Below are positions 43,861 to 52,184 of a DNA stretch of 64,000 bases, one piece after another. The first letter of the stretch is position 1. Each line of letters begins with the position of its first letter. The position numbers and the translations under genes are program-made. Source of the DNA: Pseudomonadota bacterium. Its GTDB lineage: Bacteria > Pseudomonadota > Alphaproteobacteria > Rhizobiales > Beijerinckiaceae. The stretch covers positions 1 to 64,000 of the forward strand of contig JAEXGT010000091.1 of the NCBI GenBank assembly GCA_023450615.1, written 5' to 3'. Under the pieces are notes generated by a model, which worked only from the letters and a program-made list of their open reading frames with translations, did no database searches and had not been told where the DNA came from.

Positions 43861-46800
43861 CAGCCTCTCCCGTTGAAGCCGGTGTTGAGGGTCTTGGACA
43901 TGCGGCCGTTCCGGCTGACATCCTGCTGCAGCCGCCCCTTAACGTTTTCGTAGATCATGGTTTGGATATCGATCGTTCCGTCTTCGCGTTGCGTCGCGCG
44001 GGTTTCCACCTGGGCGCCCGACTGATTGACCACGTTGTTGTTGACCGTCACGCCCGCGCTGCCGCTTGCGCCGCCCTTGCGGATCGCGGCCACATCGTCA
44101 CGAGAGAGCACCCATTCGCCCTTTTGCAGGATTGCCGGCACCTCATCAGGGCGAAGGCCCGAGTGATAGCGCGGGGCATCGTCGTAATAGGCAGGATGGA
44201 TGATGCGCTTGAAGGAATGATCGCGGCCAACCAGCCCCCCACTGTGGAATCCGAAGCTCAGACCTGACATGTCCGGCAGAGTCCAGGATGACATTTCCAT
44301 CCCGCTCCATGATGTGCCACCGCCACCGCCGAAGAGACTGAAGAGGTTCCCGAACCCGCCACCTCCGCTGCCGCTGGAGCTTAGCGACTGACCAAGCTGA
44401 TTGATGGCTTGTCCGACTCCATTCGCCCCCTGGCCGATGGTGTCTGCGGTGCTCTCCAAGGCAGTACCGACGAGATCCCCGCCCTGCTGGGTGATGCCGC
44501 CGAGATTGGTGAGGCTTTGCGTGATCTGCGGAGTGGCGCTGGTCATAGTTTGTGACAGCGTGTCGAAGCTTCCAGAAAGCTCCTGCATGTCGGTGCCGAT
44601 TCCCCCGAGCAAGTTGTCGTTGCCAGCCTGCCCCATGAGTGCCTGCGGACCGCTACCGCGATTGATGCCAGCCCAAGGATCCCGGATGCCGCTGTCCCGG
44701 AAGCCGTACCACTGGCCGTGGCCGTTCCGCTTCATGTAATCGAGACTGAAATCGACCTGCTGCTGCCAGTTGGATGGGTCAAGCGAGATACCCTGCTTCT
44801 GAGCGACGTTGCCTAGACCGCCTCCCGTATAGAGTTGCATGACGCCAAAACTCTTGCCGTTGTCTCCGAGGGCGAAGGGGTTGAAGCCGCTTTCCTGGTT
44901 GATGCCCTTAGCTATGATGTCAGGGTCCATTCCTCGCGACAGGGCGCCAGACCGGACATATTCCTCGACTTGGCTCCTGAGCCCGCTGGTGAAGAACTTG
45001 GCGCTCACAGTGGTTGCCGCTTGCGTAGCGGCCTGAGTTGCTGCCTGCGTAATGGGCCCTACCGACGACGAAACCACTTCTGGCAGCTTGCCAAGCCCGC
45101 TGAAAGCAGCCACACCGCCTCCGTTCGCGCTTGGCATCGCCATGACATTCGAGCGGCCGCTCCCGCCTGTGAGAGCCTGCAATAGACCCGCAAATGGGTT
45201 GCTGCTCCCTCCTTGAGCGCCGAACATCCAGTCCAGCGTCATATCCAGCAGGCGATCCGCGATGCGCTCAAGCGCGTTTGCAAAAGCGTCCGCCGCCGAT
45301 TTGCCCTGGCGGAGATCGGAGATGAACCCTTTCAATGTGCCCTTCGTGAAATCGGACCACTCGGAGGCTTCGCGCAGCTGCTCCATTCTCTGCGCGGCTT
45401 GCGCAGCCTGGTCCGCCATCGCCGCAATCTGGGCACGAAGCTGCGGCGTGTCTGCCTTGCCTGCCTCCCATGCGGCATTCAGAAGCTCTTGTTCCGTGCG
45501 ATAGCGAGCAACCTCACCGGCTCCCATGCCATAGGTGGCGGCCTGTTGCTCGAGCGCCCGCGTCTGGTCTTGCGCACGGTCGATGGCGCGGGCCCATGTC
45601 TGCTCGCGCCGCTTGGCGTCGGCTTCGGCCTGTCGCTGAGCATCTTCAGCAGCTTTTTCGGCATCGCGCTGCGCAGCACGCTGCAACGCGGCATCGAGGG
45701 CTGCCTGCGCTGCGGCTCGATCTTCGCGCCCGCCAGCCTTTCCGATGGCTTCACGGTATTTCTCAATAGCTTCCTGCTGAGGGGTCAGCTTTGGCAATGC
45801 AATACGGGACAAATCCTCAAGGGCTTTGTTGAAACCTTTGATGTCACCAATGCCCTCGCCTGCTGCCCCTGCGGCCAGCCGGATCGCCTGAGTTGCCTTA
45901 TTGAGCGCCGCCTCGATCTTCGCAGCGTTCTCAGAGCCCTTCAGCAGTTCATCGCCTAGGGCCTGAATGGCCGCATTGTTCGCGGCCTCCCTCATGACGC
46001 GAGCAACTTCCTCGCGATAAGCGCGGATGTTCGGCTCGCCACGGGCTACGGACTCGTTGAGTTGATCGATAGCCTTCTGGAAGGGGGCGTATTTTGAAGC
46101 AGTTACAGTCTCGGCCCCACCAAAACCGGTCCCCATCGGGTCAACGTATGCCGGGCCAGTCGTTGTTGAGGTGGCGGCGTGCATCTCGAAAATGAGGCGC
46201 TGCAGGTCGCCCCGAAGTCGCTCGGTCTGTGCGCGCAGTTGGCCTTCTAGGACGATGCCGCTTTGAGCGGCATATTCTTCTAACCCCTTCCCAGCCTCGC
46301 CATAGGCCGAAGCGATGCTCTTGATGAGATCGGCATGCCCCTTCAGCCGGTCATCCAGCTTCTCTACCTTCTCGCCCGCTCCTGTAAAATACTGGAACAG
46401 CGCGCCACCGGCGGCGATGGCGCCGATGGTGAGCAAGCTTACAGGGCTGATGACAGACATGAACGCAGCGCCAAGGGCCTTCACTGCCCCTCGCGCACCA
46501 CCGGGCGTATCGCCGAGCACAGCGGCCATCTGCGTTCCCTGTTGGAGCGCAATGGTGAAAGGGCTTGTGCCGGCCTGAAGCTGAACCGCGATGTCCTGGA
46601 ACTGAGCAGCAAGGTTGCTGCTCTGCATGACGAGGTTGTTGTTGGCTGCCCCTAGCCCCCCGTATCGAGTCTGAAGCCTTTGAAGCGAGGCCGCGTATTG
46701 ATCGTTCGAGATGACGCCCTGCGCCAATGCTCGGTCGAATACGGACTGAGCCCGTGCCATTTGCTGGAGGGACCGGAAAGCCGGATCTACAGAGGCCACC

Positions 46801-46991
46801 GTCCTCTCATAAGCCTTCGCCGCAGAAAGCTGCGAGCGGGTGGCGTCCTCGGTCACCTTCGCGACGAGAGAAGCTGCATCCGCAACCTTCTTCTGTGCGG
46901 ATGCAGCTTTCTCAAGGTCAGCCGCAACCTTGTCCACCCCCTCGGAGCGGGCGCGGATCAGCAGTTCCTTGATCGCTTGAACGGTGGCCAT
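43860..46991 (-). CDS. Tape measure protein with lytic transglycosylase domain
   Basis: The 1043-residue protein has a helical, Ala/Gln-rich N-terminal half (coiled coils about 20-120 and 400-560), membrane-like segments typical of tape measures (about 165-200) and an inserted SLT-like domain (about 672-775) with the catalytic Glu near 700 in GINQESGFNP and SFGVMQLY. The C terminus is Gly/Ser-rich. It sets tail length; using about 0.15 nm per residue gives a tail near 150 nm. The transglycosylase would locally open peptidoglycan during DNA entry. It follows the G/GT chaperone gene by 3 bp. Confidence 0.9.
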   Translation of the reverse strand: MATVQAIKELLIRARSEGVDKVAADLEKAASAQKKVADAASLVAKVTEDATRSQLSAAKAYERTVASVDPAFRSLQQMARAQSVFDRALAQGVISNDQYAASLQRLQTRYGGLGAANNNLVMQSSNLAAQFQDIAVQLQAGTSPFTIALQQGTQMAAVLGDTPGGARGAVKALGAAFMSVISPVSLLTIGAIAAGGALFQYFTGAGEKVEKLDDRLKGHADLIKSIASAYGEAGKGLEEYAAQSGIVLEGQLRAQTERLRGDLQRLIFEMHAATSTTTGPAYVDPMGTGFGGAETVTASKYAPFQKAIDQLNESVARGEPNIRAYREEVARVMREAANNAAIQALGDELLKGSENAAKIEAALNKATQAIRLAAGAAGEGIGDIKGFNKALEDLSRIALPKLTPQQEAIEKYREAIGKAGGREDRAAAQAALDAALQRAAQRDAEKAAEDAQRQAEADAKRREQTWARAIDRAQDQTRALEQQAATYGMGAGEVARYRTEQELLNAAWEAGKADTPQLRAQIAAMADQAAQAAQRMEQLREASEWSDFTKGTLKGFISDLRQGKSAADAFANALERIADRLLDMTLDWMFGAQGGSSNPFAGLLQALTGGSGRSNVMAMPSANGGGVAAFSGLGKLPEVVSSSVGPITQAATQAATQAATTVSAKFFTSGLRSQVEEYVRSGALSRGMDPDIIAKGINQESGFNPFALGDNGKSFGVMQLYTGGGLGNVAQKQGISLDPSNWQQQVDFSLDYMKRNGHGQWYGFRDSGIRDPWAGINRGSGPQALMGQAGNDNLLGGIGTDMQELSGSFDTLSQTMTSATPQITQSLTNLGGITQQGGDLVGTALESTADTIGQGANGVGQAINQLGQSLSSSGSGGGGFGNLFSLFGGGGGTSWSGMEMSSWTLPDMSGLSFGFHSGGLVGRDHSFKRIIHPAYYDDAPRYHSGLRPDEVPAILQKGEWVLSRDDVAAIRKGGASGSAGVTVNNNVVNQSGAQVETRATQREDGTIDIQTMIYENVKGRLQQDVSRNGRMSKTLNTGFNGRG

Positions 46992-46994
46992 GGA

Positions 46995-47767
46995 TTAACC
47001 TTGCTTGCCCTCGGCGGCCCGCTTGAGCAGGCCTTTGACGCCATCGGCATCCTGTGCGGAGATTTCGCCGGGCTTCATGTTTGAGACTGCGATGAACTCG
47101 CCATCCATCGCCCGAATGATGATGCGGAAGCGGTCGAAGGCGTCGATGTCCGGAAGGATGCCGTAAGCCTCGGCATATTTGGCGATGGCCGTGAACGGGA
47201 TGCGTCCGAGGCTCATGCCGGTTTCCCTGTCGGTGCTCAATTCACGCCAAGCGGTCCAGTAGAACGCTAGGCGGGCAGGCACTTCAGGCTTTGGGGGGAC
47301 AGGCCCCGGGCATTCTCGCCCGAAACCTCTGTAATATTCGATCTTCTGGCCCCACGTCAGTTCCCAACGCAGGGCGGCGCTTAGTTTTTTGCGTCGGCCT
47401 CAAGGGTCTCGTGGCCGTCCTGGGCAACGATGCCGGCCGCATACTCGACCGCGCTGCGGAAGACACCCATGTCAGGATCTTCGAGCAGGGACTTTGCCAG
47501 TTCAGGCGAATAGGTCGCGTCGTCGATGCCCGACCAGTTTTCGAGGATCGTCTCGTGAAGGAGGCGCATCTGGATTTTGTCCTGCGTGGCCGGGTCGCTC
47601 GCCTCTTCAGGCGTGAGCTTGCCACGGTATTCGGCCATCACGCGCTTATAGTCGCTGTTGCCGTAGCCGCGCACCTTTACGGCCACTCCAGGCAGGTTCG
47701 GTAGATTGCGCACCCATGCGCCCTGCTCGATGCGCTTGCCGGTCTGTTTGATATCGTTGAGTTTCAT
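46995..47767 (-). CDS. Tail assembly chaperone G/GT, fusion made by -1 frameshift
   Basis: This entry is the GT fusion of about 257 residues. The zero frame (47767-47381) makes G, 128 residues ending EADAKN. At its last codons the sequence A-AAA-AAC-TAA lets the ribosome slip back one base and continue through the T frame to 46995, adding about 129 residues (RWELTWGQKIEYY... to AAEGKQG). The T frame has no proper start of its own between the slip site and 47282, and codon position arithmetic confirms that it is exactly -1. G and GT bind the tape measure, encoded next, during tail assembly. Confidence 0.85.
47381..47767 (-). CDS. Tail assembly chaperone, short form G
   Basis: The 128-residue product (MKLNDIKQTGKRIEQGAWVRNLP...) lies between tail tube and tape measure and has the acidic helical character of gpG-like chaperones (KLTPEEASDPATQDKIQMRLLHETILENW). 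Its stop TAA follows immediately after the slippery heptamer at 47390-47384. Without slippage this short form is made; it should be the major product. Confidence 0.85.
   Translation of the reverse strand: MKLNDIKQTGKRIEQGAWVRNLPNLPGVAVKVRGYGNSDYKRVMAEYRGKLTPEEASDPATQDKIQMRLLHETILENWSGIDDATYSPELAKSLLEDPDMGVFRSAVEYAAGIVAQDGHETLEADAKN
47384..47390 (-). promoter_or_regulatory. Programmed -1 frameshift slippery heptamer A-AAA-AAC
   Basis: In the G reading frame the codons are GCA-AAA-AAC-TAA, so A-AAA-AAC spans both ribosomal sites in the classical X-XXY-YYZ form and the stop codon follows directly. The -1 frame then stays open to 46995. A GC-rich downstream stretch could add a stimulatory structure. 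Confidence 0.85.
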
Positions 47768-47803
47768 GGTTCACCAATCGGGTTTGTGTCGGATTGCCGG
47801 GTT

Positions 47804-47836
47804 TCGTCGGGGGTGAGCGGGAGCAGCACCCGACGA
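47804..47836 (-). repeat. Inverted repeat between tail tube and chaperone genes
   Basis: TCGTCGGG (47804-47811) and CCCGACGA (47829-47836) are perfect complements around a 17-nt loop; an additional palindrome CGCTCGCGAGCG lies at about 47852-47863. There is no U-run. The structure lies in the 100-bp gap after the tail tube gene and may protect its mRNA or lower downstream expression. Confidence 0.4.
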
Positions 47837-47867
47837 GCCGCCCCCGCCCTCGCTCGCGAGCGATGCT

Positions 47868-48350
47868 TTAAGCGCCGGCAGTCGGCGCGACTTCGGTGAT
47901 GGCGCTGTCGATGGCGATGGTGAACGTGCGGCGCACCACATCGTTAACCGCCGCGCCACTGTTGCGCTTCGACATGACCTTGCCGACGAAGTAGTGCATC
48001 TCGTCGGTGCCGGTGGCGTTCAGTTTGTTCGGGTACTGTACCTTGAAGGGGTAACGGAAGTTCGTCGCCTCAGCAGCAACAAGCGCCTGCTGGCCGACGT
48101 CGCTGGCGTCATGACCGCACGTGATCGTCAGATCGCCGGCATCGCGGGAGCCCTTGCCTTTGCGGACGCGGCCGTCGCCGAGCGAGGTGAAGTTTACGGC
48201 CGCCGCAGCGTCACCGTATTCGCCGAGGCTCTCGACAAGCCCAATTTCGGTCCATGTGAGGGCCGCATAAGCCGCCGCATTGGCCGGCACAGTCGCCGCC
48301 TGCGGAGCGATGAAGATTTTAACGCCATTGGTATCCGTGGTCTCAGCCAT
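47868..48350 (-). CDS. Major tail tube protein
   Basis: The 160-residue product has the tail-tube pattern TWTEIGLVESLGEYGDAAAAVNFTSLGDGRVRKGKGSRDAGDLTITC (shown in part: LGDGRVRKGKGSRDAGDL) and a beta-rich C terminus with FVGKVMSKRNSG. It polymerises around the tape measure to form the tail tube. AAGGTTAAGACG precedes the ATG. A strong terminator lies upstream (48402-48429), so expression needs readthrough or its own promoter. Confidence 0.85.
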   Translation of the reverse strand: MAETTDTNGVKIFIAPQAATVPANAAAYAALTWTEIGLVESLGEYGDAAAAVNFTSLGDGRVRKGKGSRDAGDLTITCGHDASDVGQQALVAAEATNFRYPFKVQYPNKLNATGTDEMHYFVGKVMSKRNSGAAVNDVVRRTFTIAIDSAITEVAPTAGA

Positions 48351-48401
48351 CGTCTTAACCTTTTGAATATGCGGCCTGCCCAGAGCCGCAGCGAGGGCAT
48401 G

Positions 48402-48429
48402 AAAAAGGCCCCGCTGGGCAAGAGGGGCC
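48402..48429 (-). terminator. Intrinsic terminator inside the late operon
   Basis: On the minus strand GGCCCC-(11 nt)-GGGGCC-TTTTTCATGC. It lies between a small head-tail gene (48458) and the tail tube gene. Placed inside a structural operon it would be polar unless RNA polymerase is antiterminated. It shares the TTTTTCATGC tail with the terminators at 35145 and 57352. Confidence 0.8.
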
Positions 48430-48457
48430 GATCCGTTTGAACGGAATGGGAGCGGGC

Positions 48458-48694
48458 TTACTTGCCCTTTGGGGTGGCCTCAGTTGCAACGGTGGCCTCG
48501 ACCTTTTCGGCAACGTTCTTCGGCACGCTGATCGCCCCGGCAAAGATGCGGCCCTGAAGCTGCGGGTCTGCCGGATCCACATCGAGATCCTCGATCTCGC
48601 CAGGTGCAATGGAGCCGGTCTGGGGATGGCCGTCCTTCGCCTTTCCCTTCAGGTTGAAGCTCAGGGTTTCGCGGGTGTTGTTTTGGATACGCAT
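48458..48694 (-). CDS. Small structural-region protein, unknown
   Basis: The 78-residue product (MRIQNNTRETLSFNLKGKAKDG...) has a beta-rich N terminus and an Ala/Lys tail. GAGAGG precedes the ATG. Similar short proteins with an N-terminal 'V.N.t...l.f' motif are found next to tail tube genes. No family can be named. Confidence 0.6.
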   Translation of the reverse strand: MRIQNNTRETLSFNLKGKAKDGHPQTGSIAPGEIEDLDVDPADPQLQGRIFAGAISVPKNVAEKVEATVATEATPKGK

Positions 48695-48705
48695 GGCTTT
48701 TCCTC

Positions 48706-49107
48706 TCAGTCGCGGTAGTGGAACTCGTACGGCGCCACGAGGGACAAGGTGAAGAAGTTGCCCTCGTCGTTGCTGTCATCGATGAACGGGGTTGTTGGCT
48801 GCCGAAACCGCACGCCATCGATCGTTTTGTCGCGGAACAGGCCAGCGAGTTCGTCGGCCCATTGCATCATCGTCGCCGGGTCTTCATCGCGGATCATCTG
48901 CAGCACGAGGCGCACGCCGCCCTCTTCGACATAGTAGCGGCTGCCGACGCCGGGGCGGATGGTATTGGCGACTGGATACTGCACCACGAGGAACGACTCG
49001 CTTTCGTCCGGACGGTCATCCTTGCGCACCATTCCCACGATCGGCGAGCGGCTCCAGTTGGCGGCGAGATATTCCTCGACGGCGTTCACAACGGCTAGGC
49101 GAGCCAT
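48706..49107 (-). CDS. Tail terminator-like protein
   Basis: The 133-residue product (VEEYLAANWSRSPIVGMVRK; GGVRLVLQMIRDEDPATMMQWADELAGLF) matches the size, place and secondary structure order of tail terminator / gpU-like proteins in HK97-type phages. It would cap the tail and connect it to the head. GAGGTAAGC precedes the ATG. Confidence 0.7.
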   Translation of the reverse strand: MARLAVVNAVEEYLAANWSRSPIVGMVRKDDRPDESESFLVVQYPVANTIRPGVGSRYYVEEGGVRLVLQMIRDEDPATMMQWADELAGLFRDKTIDGVRFRQPTTPFIDDSNDEGNFFTLSLVAPYEFHYRD

Positions 49108-49109
49108 GC

Positions 49110-49739
49110 TTACCTCAGAGTGATGACGATGGCGGGCGAGCGGCTCGCATGGTCGGCCGTCTTTCGCGCCTTCGCGGTGTCAGCCGCGGAAGCCTCGGGC
49201 GTCCGGTAGCTGAAGCGAATGTTAGCGAGGTTGCTGAAGCGGCCCTTAGCGAGCGCGGCCACGACCTCAAAGACGCCGTTCGGCGCCTGATCCGAATGCC
49301 CCCGCTCCAGCTTGCGGGCGTAAGGCACCGTCGAAAGAAACACATATTCGCGGGCAGCCGGCACATTGGCTCCAGGGTCGATCTCGGCCCCGTCCGCATA
49401 GAACCGGAACGAGTTCCTGAACTTGCCCGTCAGAACAGGAGCATGAAGCACGAGTTGCTCGCCGATCCATTCGAACAGATCATCCAGAAGCTCAAAGGCG
49501 AAGAGGATCGTACCGTTGTCAGCGTTGACCGACTCCAGCGCTGCCCCGCGCCGGCCATCGACGAAGGTTTCATATGGCGGCTCGTGTCCCAATGCCTGCT
49601 GGTTGGCCGCCTGCGCCTTGCTGAGTTCCTCGCGGGCGAAGGAGGCCATCATGGCCCGCCTTGCTTCCGGGGACAGTTCCTCCTTCAGGAGCAGGTCGAT
49701 ATCCTTCTCGATGGCGTTGATTTTTGTGCTTATAGCCAT
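49110..49739 (-). CDS. Neck / tail completion protein (HK97 gp10-like)
   Basis: The 209-residue product has the gp10-type central part (APVLTGKFRNSFRFYADG followed by VPYARKLERGHS) preceded by an N-terminal helical extension. HK97 gp10-like proteins complete the neck. It begins in a TGATG overlap with the head-tail stopper gene. Confidence 0.78.
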   Translation of the reverse strand: MAISTKINAIEKDIDLLLKEELSPEARRAMMASFAREELSKAQAANQQALGHEPPYETFVDGRRGAALESVNADNGTILFAFELLDDLFEWIGEQLVLHAPVLTGKFRNSFRFYADGAEIDPGANVPAAREYVFLSTVPYARKLERGHSDQAPNGVFEVVAALAKGRFSNLANIRFSYRTPEASAADTAKARKTADHASRSPAIVITLR

Positions 49740-50074
49740 CAGCCCTTCACCTGGAGCTCGATGCGGACAAGCACGTCGTTCATTTTGATCGGCTCCGCGG
49801 CTACGATAGAGCGCACACGCCCGTCGATGGTGACCCAGTCTCCTTTGATGGGAGCGCCACCGGGCCAGTTTGTCAGACCTGACGGAGACAGGATGACCTT
49901 GCTGTCATTCTGATCAATGCCGCCGATCAGTTCGTCCGGCTTGAAGCCGCGCACATGAGCCTTCACGGTAGCAATGGCCAACGGAGCGGTGTCTTTGCCT
50001 CTGCGAAGGGTCACGGTCTGGCCAAATTTAGCGACAGCGCGATCCAGCTTTGCGATGGCCTGCTGAGGGGTCAT
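49739..50074 (-). CDS. Head-tail stopper-like protein
   Basis: The 111-residue product has a helical N terminus and a beta-barrel-like body (VKAHVRGFKPDELIGGIDQNDSKVILS...GDWVTIDGRVRSIV), the SPP1 gp16/HK97-type stopper layout. Its ATG directly follows the stop of the connector gene. Confidence 0.72.
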   Translation of the reverse strand: MTPQQAIAKLDRAVAKFGQTVTLRRGKDTAPLAIATVKAHVRGFKPDELIGGIDQNDSKVILSPSGLTNWPGGAPIKGDWVTIDGRVRSIVAAEPIKMNDVLVRIELQVKG

Positions 50075-50677
50075 TCAGAAATACCGGCGATAAGTCTGCA
50101 GGAGGCTTTCGGCAGTGGGATCAGGCAAGCGGCTCGCCTGCCCCGGCATCCAATAGTCCGTGCGGCCGATGCCATCGACGCTTTCGCTCTTCACGAGCGG
50201 GTCACGTTGATTGGAAGCCCACAGGGCGCCGACAAGTAGCAGAGCGGCATGTTCGATGGTCGCCGGAAGGTTCGCGCCTTCCTGCCCGGGAAGAACCCAG
50301 CCTGCATGATAGGTGATCTCAACCTTGCCGCCCCAGCAGGTGATCACATCGCCCGAGAGACGAACGATGACGTTGAGGCTTGGCTCGAGATAGTAGCCAT
50401 CGGCAGGCACGACCTCACCAGACTCTCGCACTTCCTCTATGGTCGCGGGCGACCGCTCCAAGAGAATGCGCGATCCACCGCCTGCATAGTTGGTCTGTCT
50501 GACCTGCTCCCGCCCAAATGTGCGATTGCAGAAGTCGACAGCCATCTGGCTTGCGGTGTCAATGAGAGCCTCGAGGGTCTTATCATCGGCGTCACCGTCC
50601 GCGATGCCATACCGGGCACGGACGGCCGCGACCGTCGTCAGTCGTGTGGCCTCTGCTGGCGTCAGGACGATGAGCAC
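50075..50677 (-). CDS. Head-tail connector (gp6-like adaptor)
   Basis: The 200-residue product is helical at the N terminus (DDKTLEALIDTASQMAVDFCNRTFGREQV) and ends ATAESLLQTYRRYF-like (PTAESLLQTYRRYF), both marks of gp6-type adaptors (phage connector family). It bridges portal and stopper. Translation starts at a GTG (50677) just behind the preceding stop. Confidence 0.8.
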   Translation of the reverse strand: MLIVLTPAEATRLTTVAAVRARYGIADGDADDKTLEALIDTASQMAVDFCNRTFGREQVRQTNYAGGGSRILLERSPATIEEVRESGEVVPADGYYLEPSLNVIVRLSGDVITCWGGKVEITYHAGWVLPGQEGANLPATIEHAALLLVGALWASNQRDPLVKSESVDGIGRTDYWMPGQASRLPDPTAESLLQTYRRYF

Positions 50678-50680
50678 GGA

Positions 50681-50890
50681 TCAAGCCTTGGTTTTGGAAG
50701 TGTCAGCGGCCTTATTCGCGACCGCGGGGGCGGCCTTGTTGGCTACCTTCGGGGCTGCCTTTGCCTCGCCAGCAGCACGCACGGCGCCCATCTCCTTAAG
50801 GCGGTCGAAATCGGCCTTGTCGAACTCGCGCTCGGAGCCTTCGGGAAAGCCGTCGAGGGGCTTGGTCAGAATGGCCTTGATGGCAGTCAT
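50681..50890 (-). CDS. Small head-region protein with Ala/Lys repeats
   Basis: The 69-residue product has a short globular N terminus (LKPLDGFPEGSEREF-like: LTKPLDGFPEGSEREF) and a tail made of KAAPKVANKAAPAVANKAA repeats. GGAGAG precedes the ATG. Similar short proteins follow the capsid gene in many siphophages; its function is unknown. Confidence 0.55.
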   Translation of the reverse strand: MTAIKAILTKPLDGFPEGSEREFDKADFDRLKEMGAVRAAGEAKAAPKVANKAAPAVANKAADTSKTKA

Positions 50891-50915
50891 GGCTTCTCTC
50901 CTCTCAGTTCATAGA

Positions 50916-50937
50916 GAGGGCAGCGTGAGCCGCCCTC
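50916..50937 (-). repeat. Hairpin downstream of the capsid gene
   Basis: On the minus strand GAGGGC-g-GC-TCAC-GC-t-GCCCTC forms a stable stem with one internal mismatch in the 65-bp gap after the major capsid gene. No U-run follows, so it is more likely an mRNA-stabilising or processing structure than a terminator. Confidence 0.45.
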
Positions 50938-50955
50938 CTTGATGAACCGAACGGA

Positions 50956-52152
50956 TCAGGTCACGCGGCCGAGATCGCCGTAGACGATGGCCTGCGGGCG
51001 ATAAATCGCGAGCGCGAGCCGCTCTTCAGCGCGGATCGTGACCTTGTTCTTGACGAAGTTGTCCTGATCCTCGGTCGAGACTTCGACGGTGGCATCCTGC
51101 CGGTCGAAGATCTGAGCGGCGAGGTTGAATGCACCGACGAGCGCCTTATCGACGCCCATGGCCTGGGTGGCGACCACCGGCAGCCCCCACAGCGTGGGCG
51201 AGACGGTGCCCTGCGGGTTGCCGATGAGGTAGCGGCCATCGCCATCCTTCGCCATCTCGATTGCAGCCCAATCGATCGGGTTCATGACGATGCCGTTCGG
51301 CGGGTACTCTGCGAGCGCTGCCTGAAGGATCATCAGACGGATGATGTCCACCTGGGACGTGGCCGTCAGGCTGCCGGGAGCCGCATACGCGGTCGCCGCC
51401 GTTACGAGACCGGTCAGGTTCTGGCCAGTGCCCGAGCCGTTGAGGAGCTGGGCTTCCTCGACCGTGGCAAGGCCATAGCGCAGACGCTGGTCGATAATGG
51501 AGCGCAGGGCCGGAGCGTCAGCCAAGATCTGGACCGAGGCCCGCATCCAGTGCGCGATGGTGCGGACGGGAGCGGTCTTGTCCTCGAACTGCAGTTCCGA
51601 CTGCGGCTTGAGCGCGCCTTCCGCGACCGGAGCCGCGCTGTTCGTGAACAGTTTCTCCTGCTCGTACTCGATCAGGTTGCTGTTCGTATTGCCCTGGGCG
51701 AGCAGCGCGCGCACCGTCATCCGGCGCTGCGGTAGCTCGACCTGAAGGCCACGGCGATCGTTCGGAACCAGGGCACCCACAGAACCAGCAGCGTCGGTCG
51801 TCAGAGACGTGATGTCCTTGACCTCGACGATGTGGCGGCCGCGGGGCCGGGTCTGACCTGCGAAGGTCTTGAAGCCCTCGTCCTCAACGAAGCGTTCGCC
51901 GGCCGTGCGCGAGCCATCTGCCTGCTCGCGGCGGCGGGCCATCTTCTGCTCCATCTCATCGAGGCGAGCCTTAGCATCGTTCATGCCTTTGATGGCCTCG
52001 TCGGCAAGCTCCTTGGCGGTCGTCGCCAGGGGCGTGCCCTTTTCGGCCTCAGCGAGTGCCTTTTCAGCAATCTCCTTGACCTTGTCGTGCTTGGTTTCGA
52101 AGTCGCGCTTAACCTCGGCGGCCAGTTCGGCCGCGCTCTTCTGTTCCGACAT
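50956..52152 (-). CDS. Major capsid protein, HK97 family
   Basis: The 398-residue protein has a helical, charged N-terminal delta/scaffold domain (about 1-105), then the HK97 fold with VPNDRRGLQVELPQRRMTVRALL, IAHWMRASVQILADAPALRSIIDQRLRYGL and LLNGSGTGQNLTGL. The delta domain should be removed by the protease encoded upstream, with cleavage near 100-110. GGAGGTTCCC precedes the ATG. Confidence 0.95.
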   Translation of the reverse strand: MSEQKSAAELAAEVKRDFETKHDKVKEIAEKALAEAEKGTPLATTAKELADEAIKGMNDAKARLDEMEQKMARRREQADGSRTAGERFVEDEGFKTFAGQTRPRGRHIVEVKDITSLTTDAAGSVGALVPNDRRGLQVELPQRRMTVRALLAQGNTNSNLIEYEQEKLFTNSAAPVAEGALKPQSELQFEDKTAPVRTIAHWMRASVQILADAPALRSIIDQRLRYGLATVEEAQLLNGSGTGQNLTGLVTAATAYAAPGSLTATSQVDIIRLMILQAALAEYPPNGIVMNPIDWAAIEMAKDGDGRYLIGNPQGTVSPTLWGLPVVATQAMGVDKALVGAFNLAAQIFDRQDATVEVSTEDQDNFVKNKVTIRAEERLALAIYRPQAIVYGDLGRVT

Positions 52153-52184
52153 GGGAACCTCCAGATTTTGGTTGATGCTGGGCG

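Noticed and set aside
47283..47625. Separate gene in the third frame beside G
   Set aside because: Its product is Arg/Ser/Thr-rich without family; the -1 frame continuation of G explains the conserved coding here.
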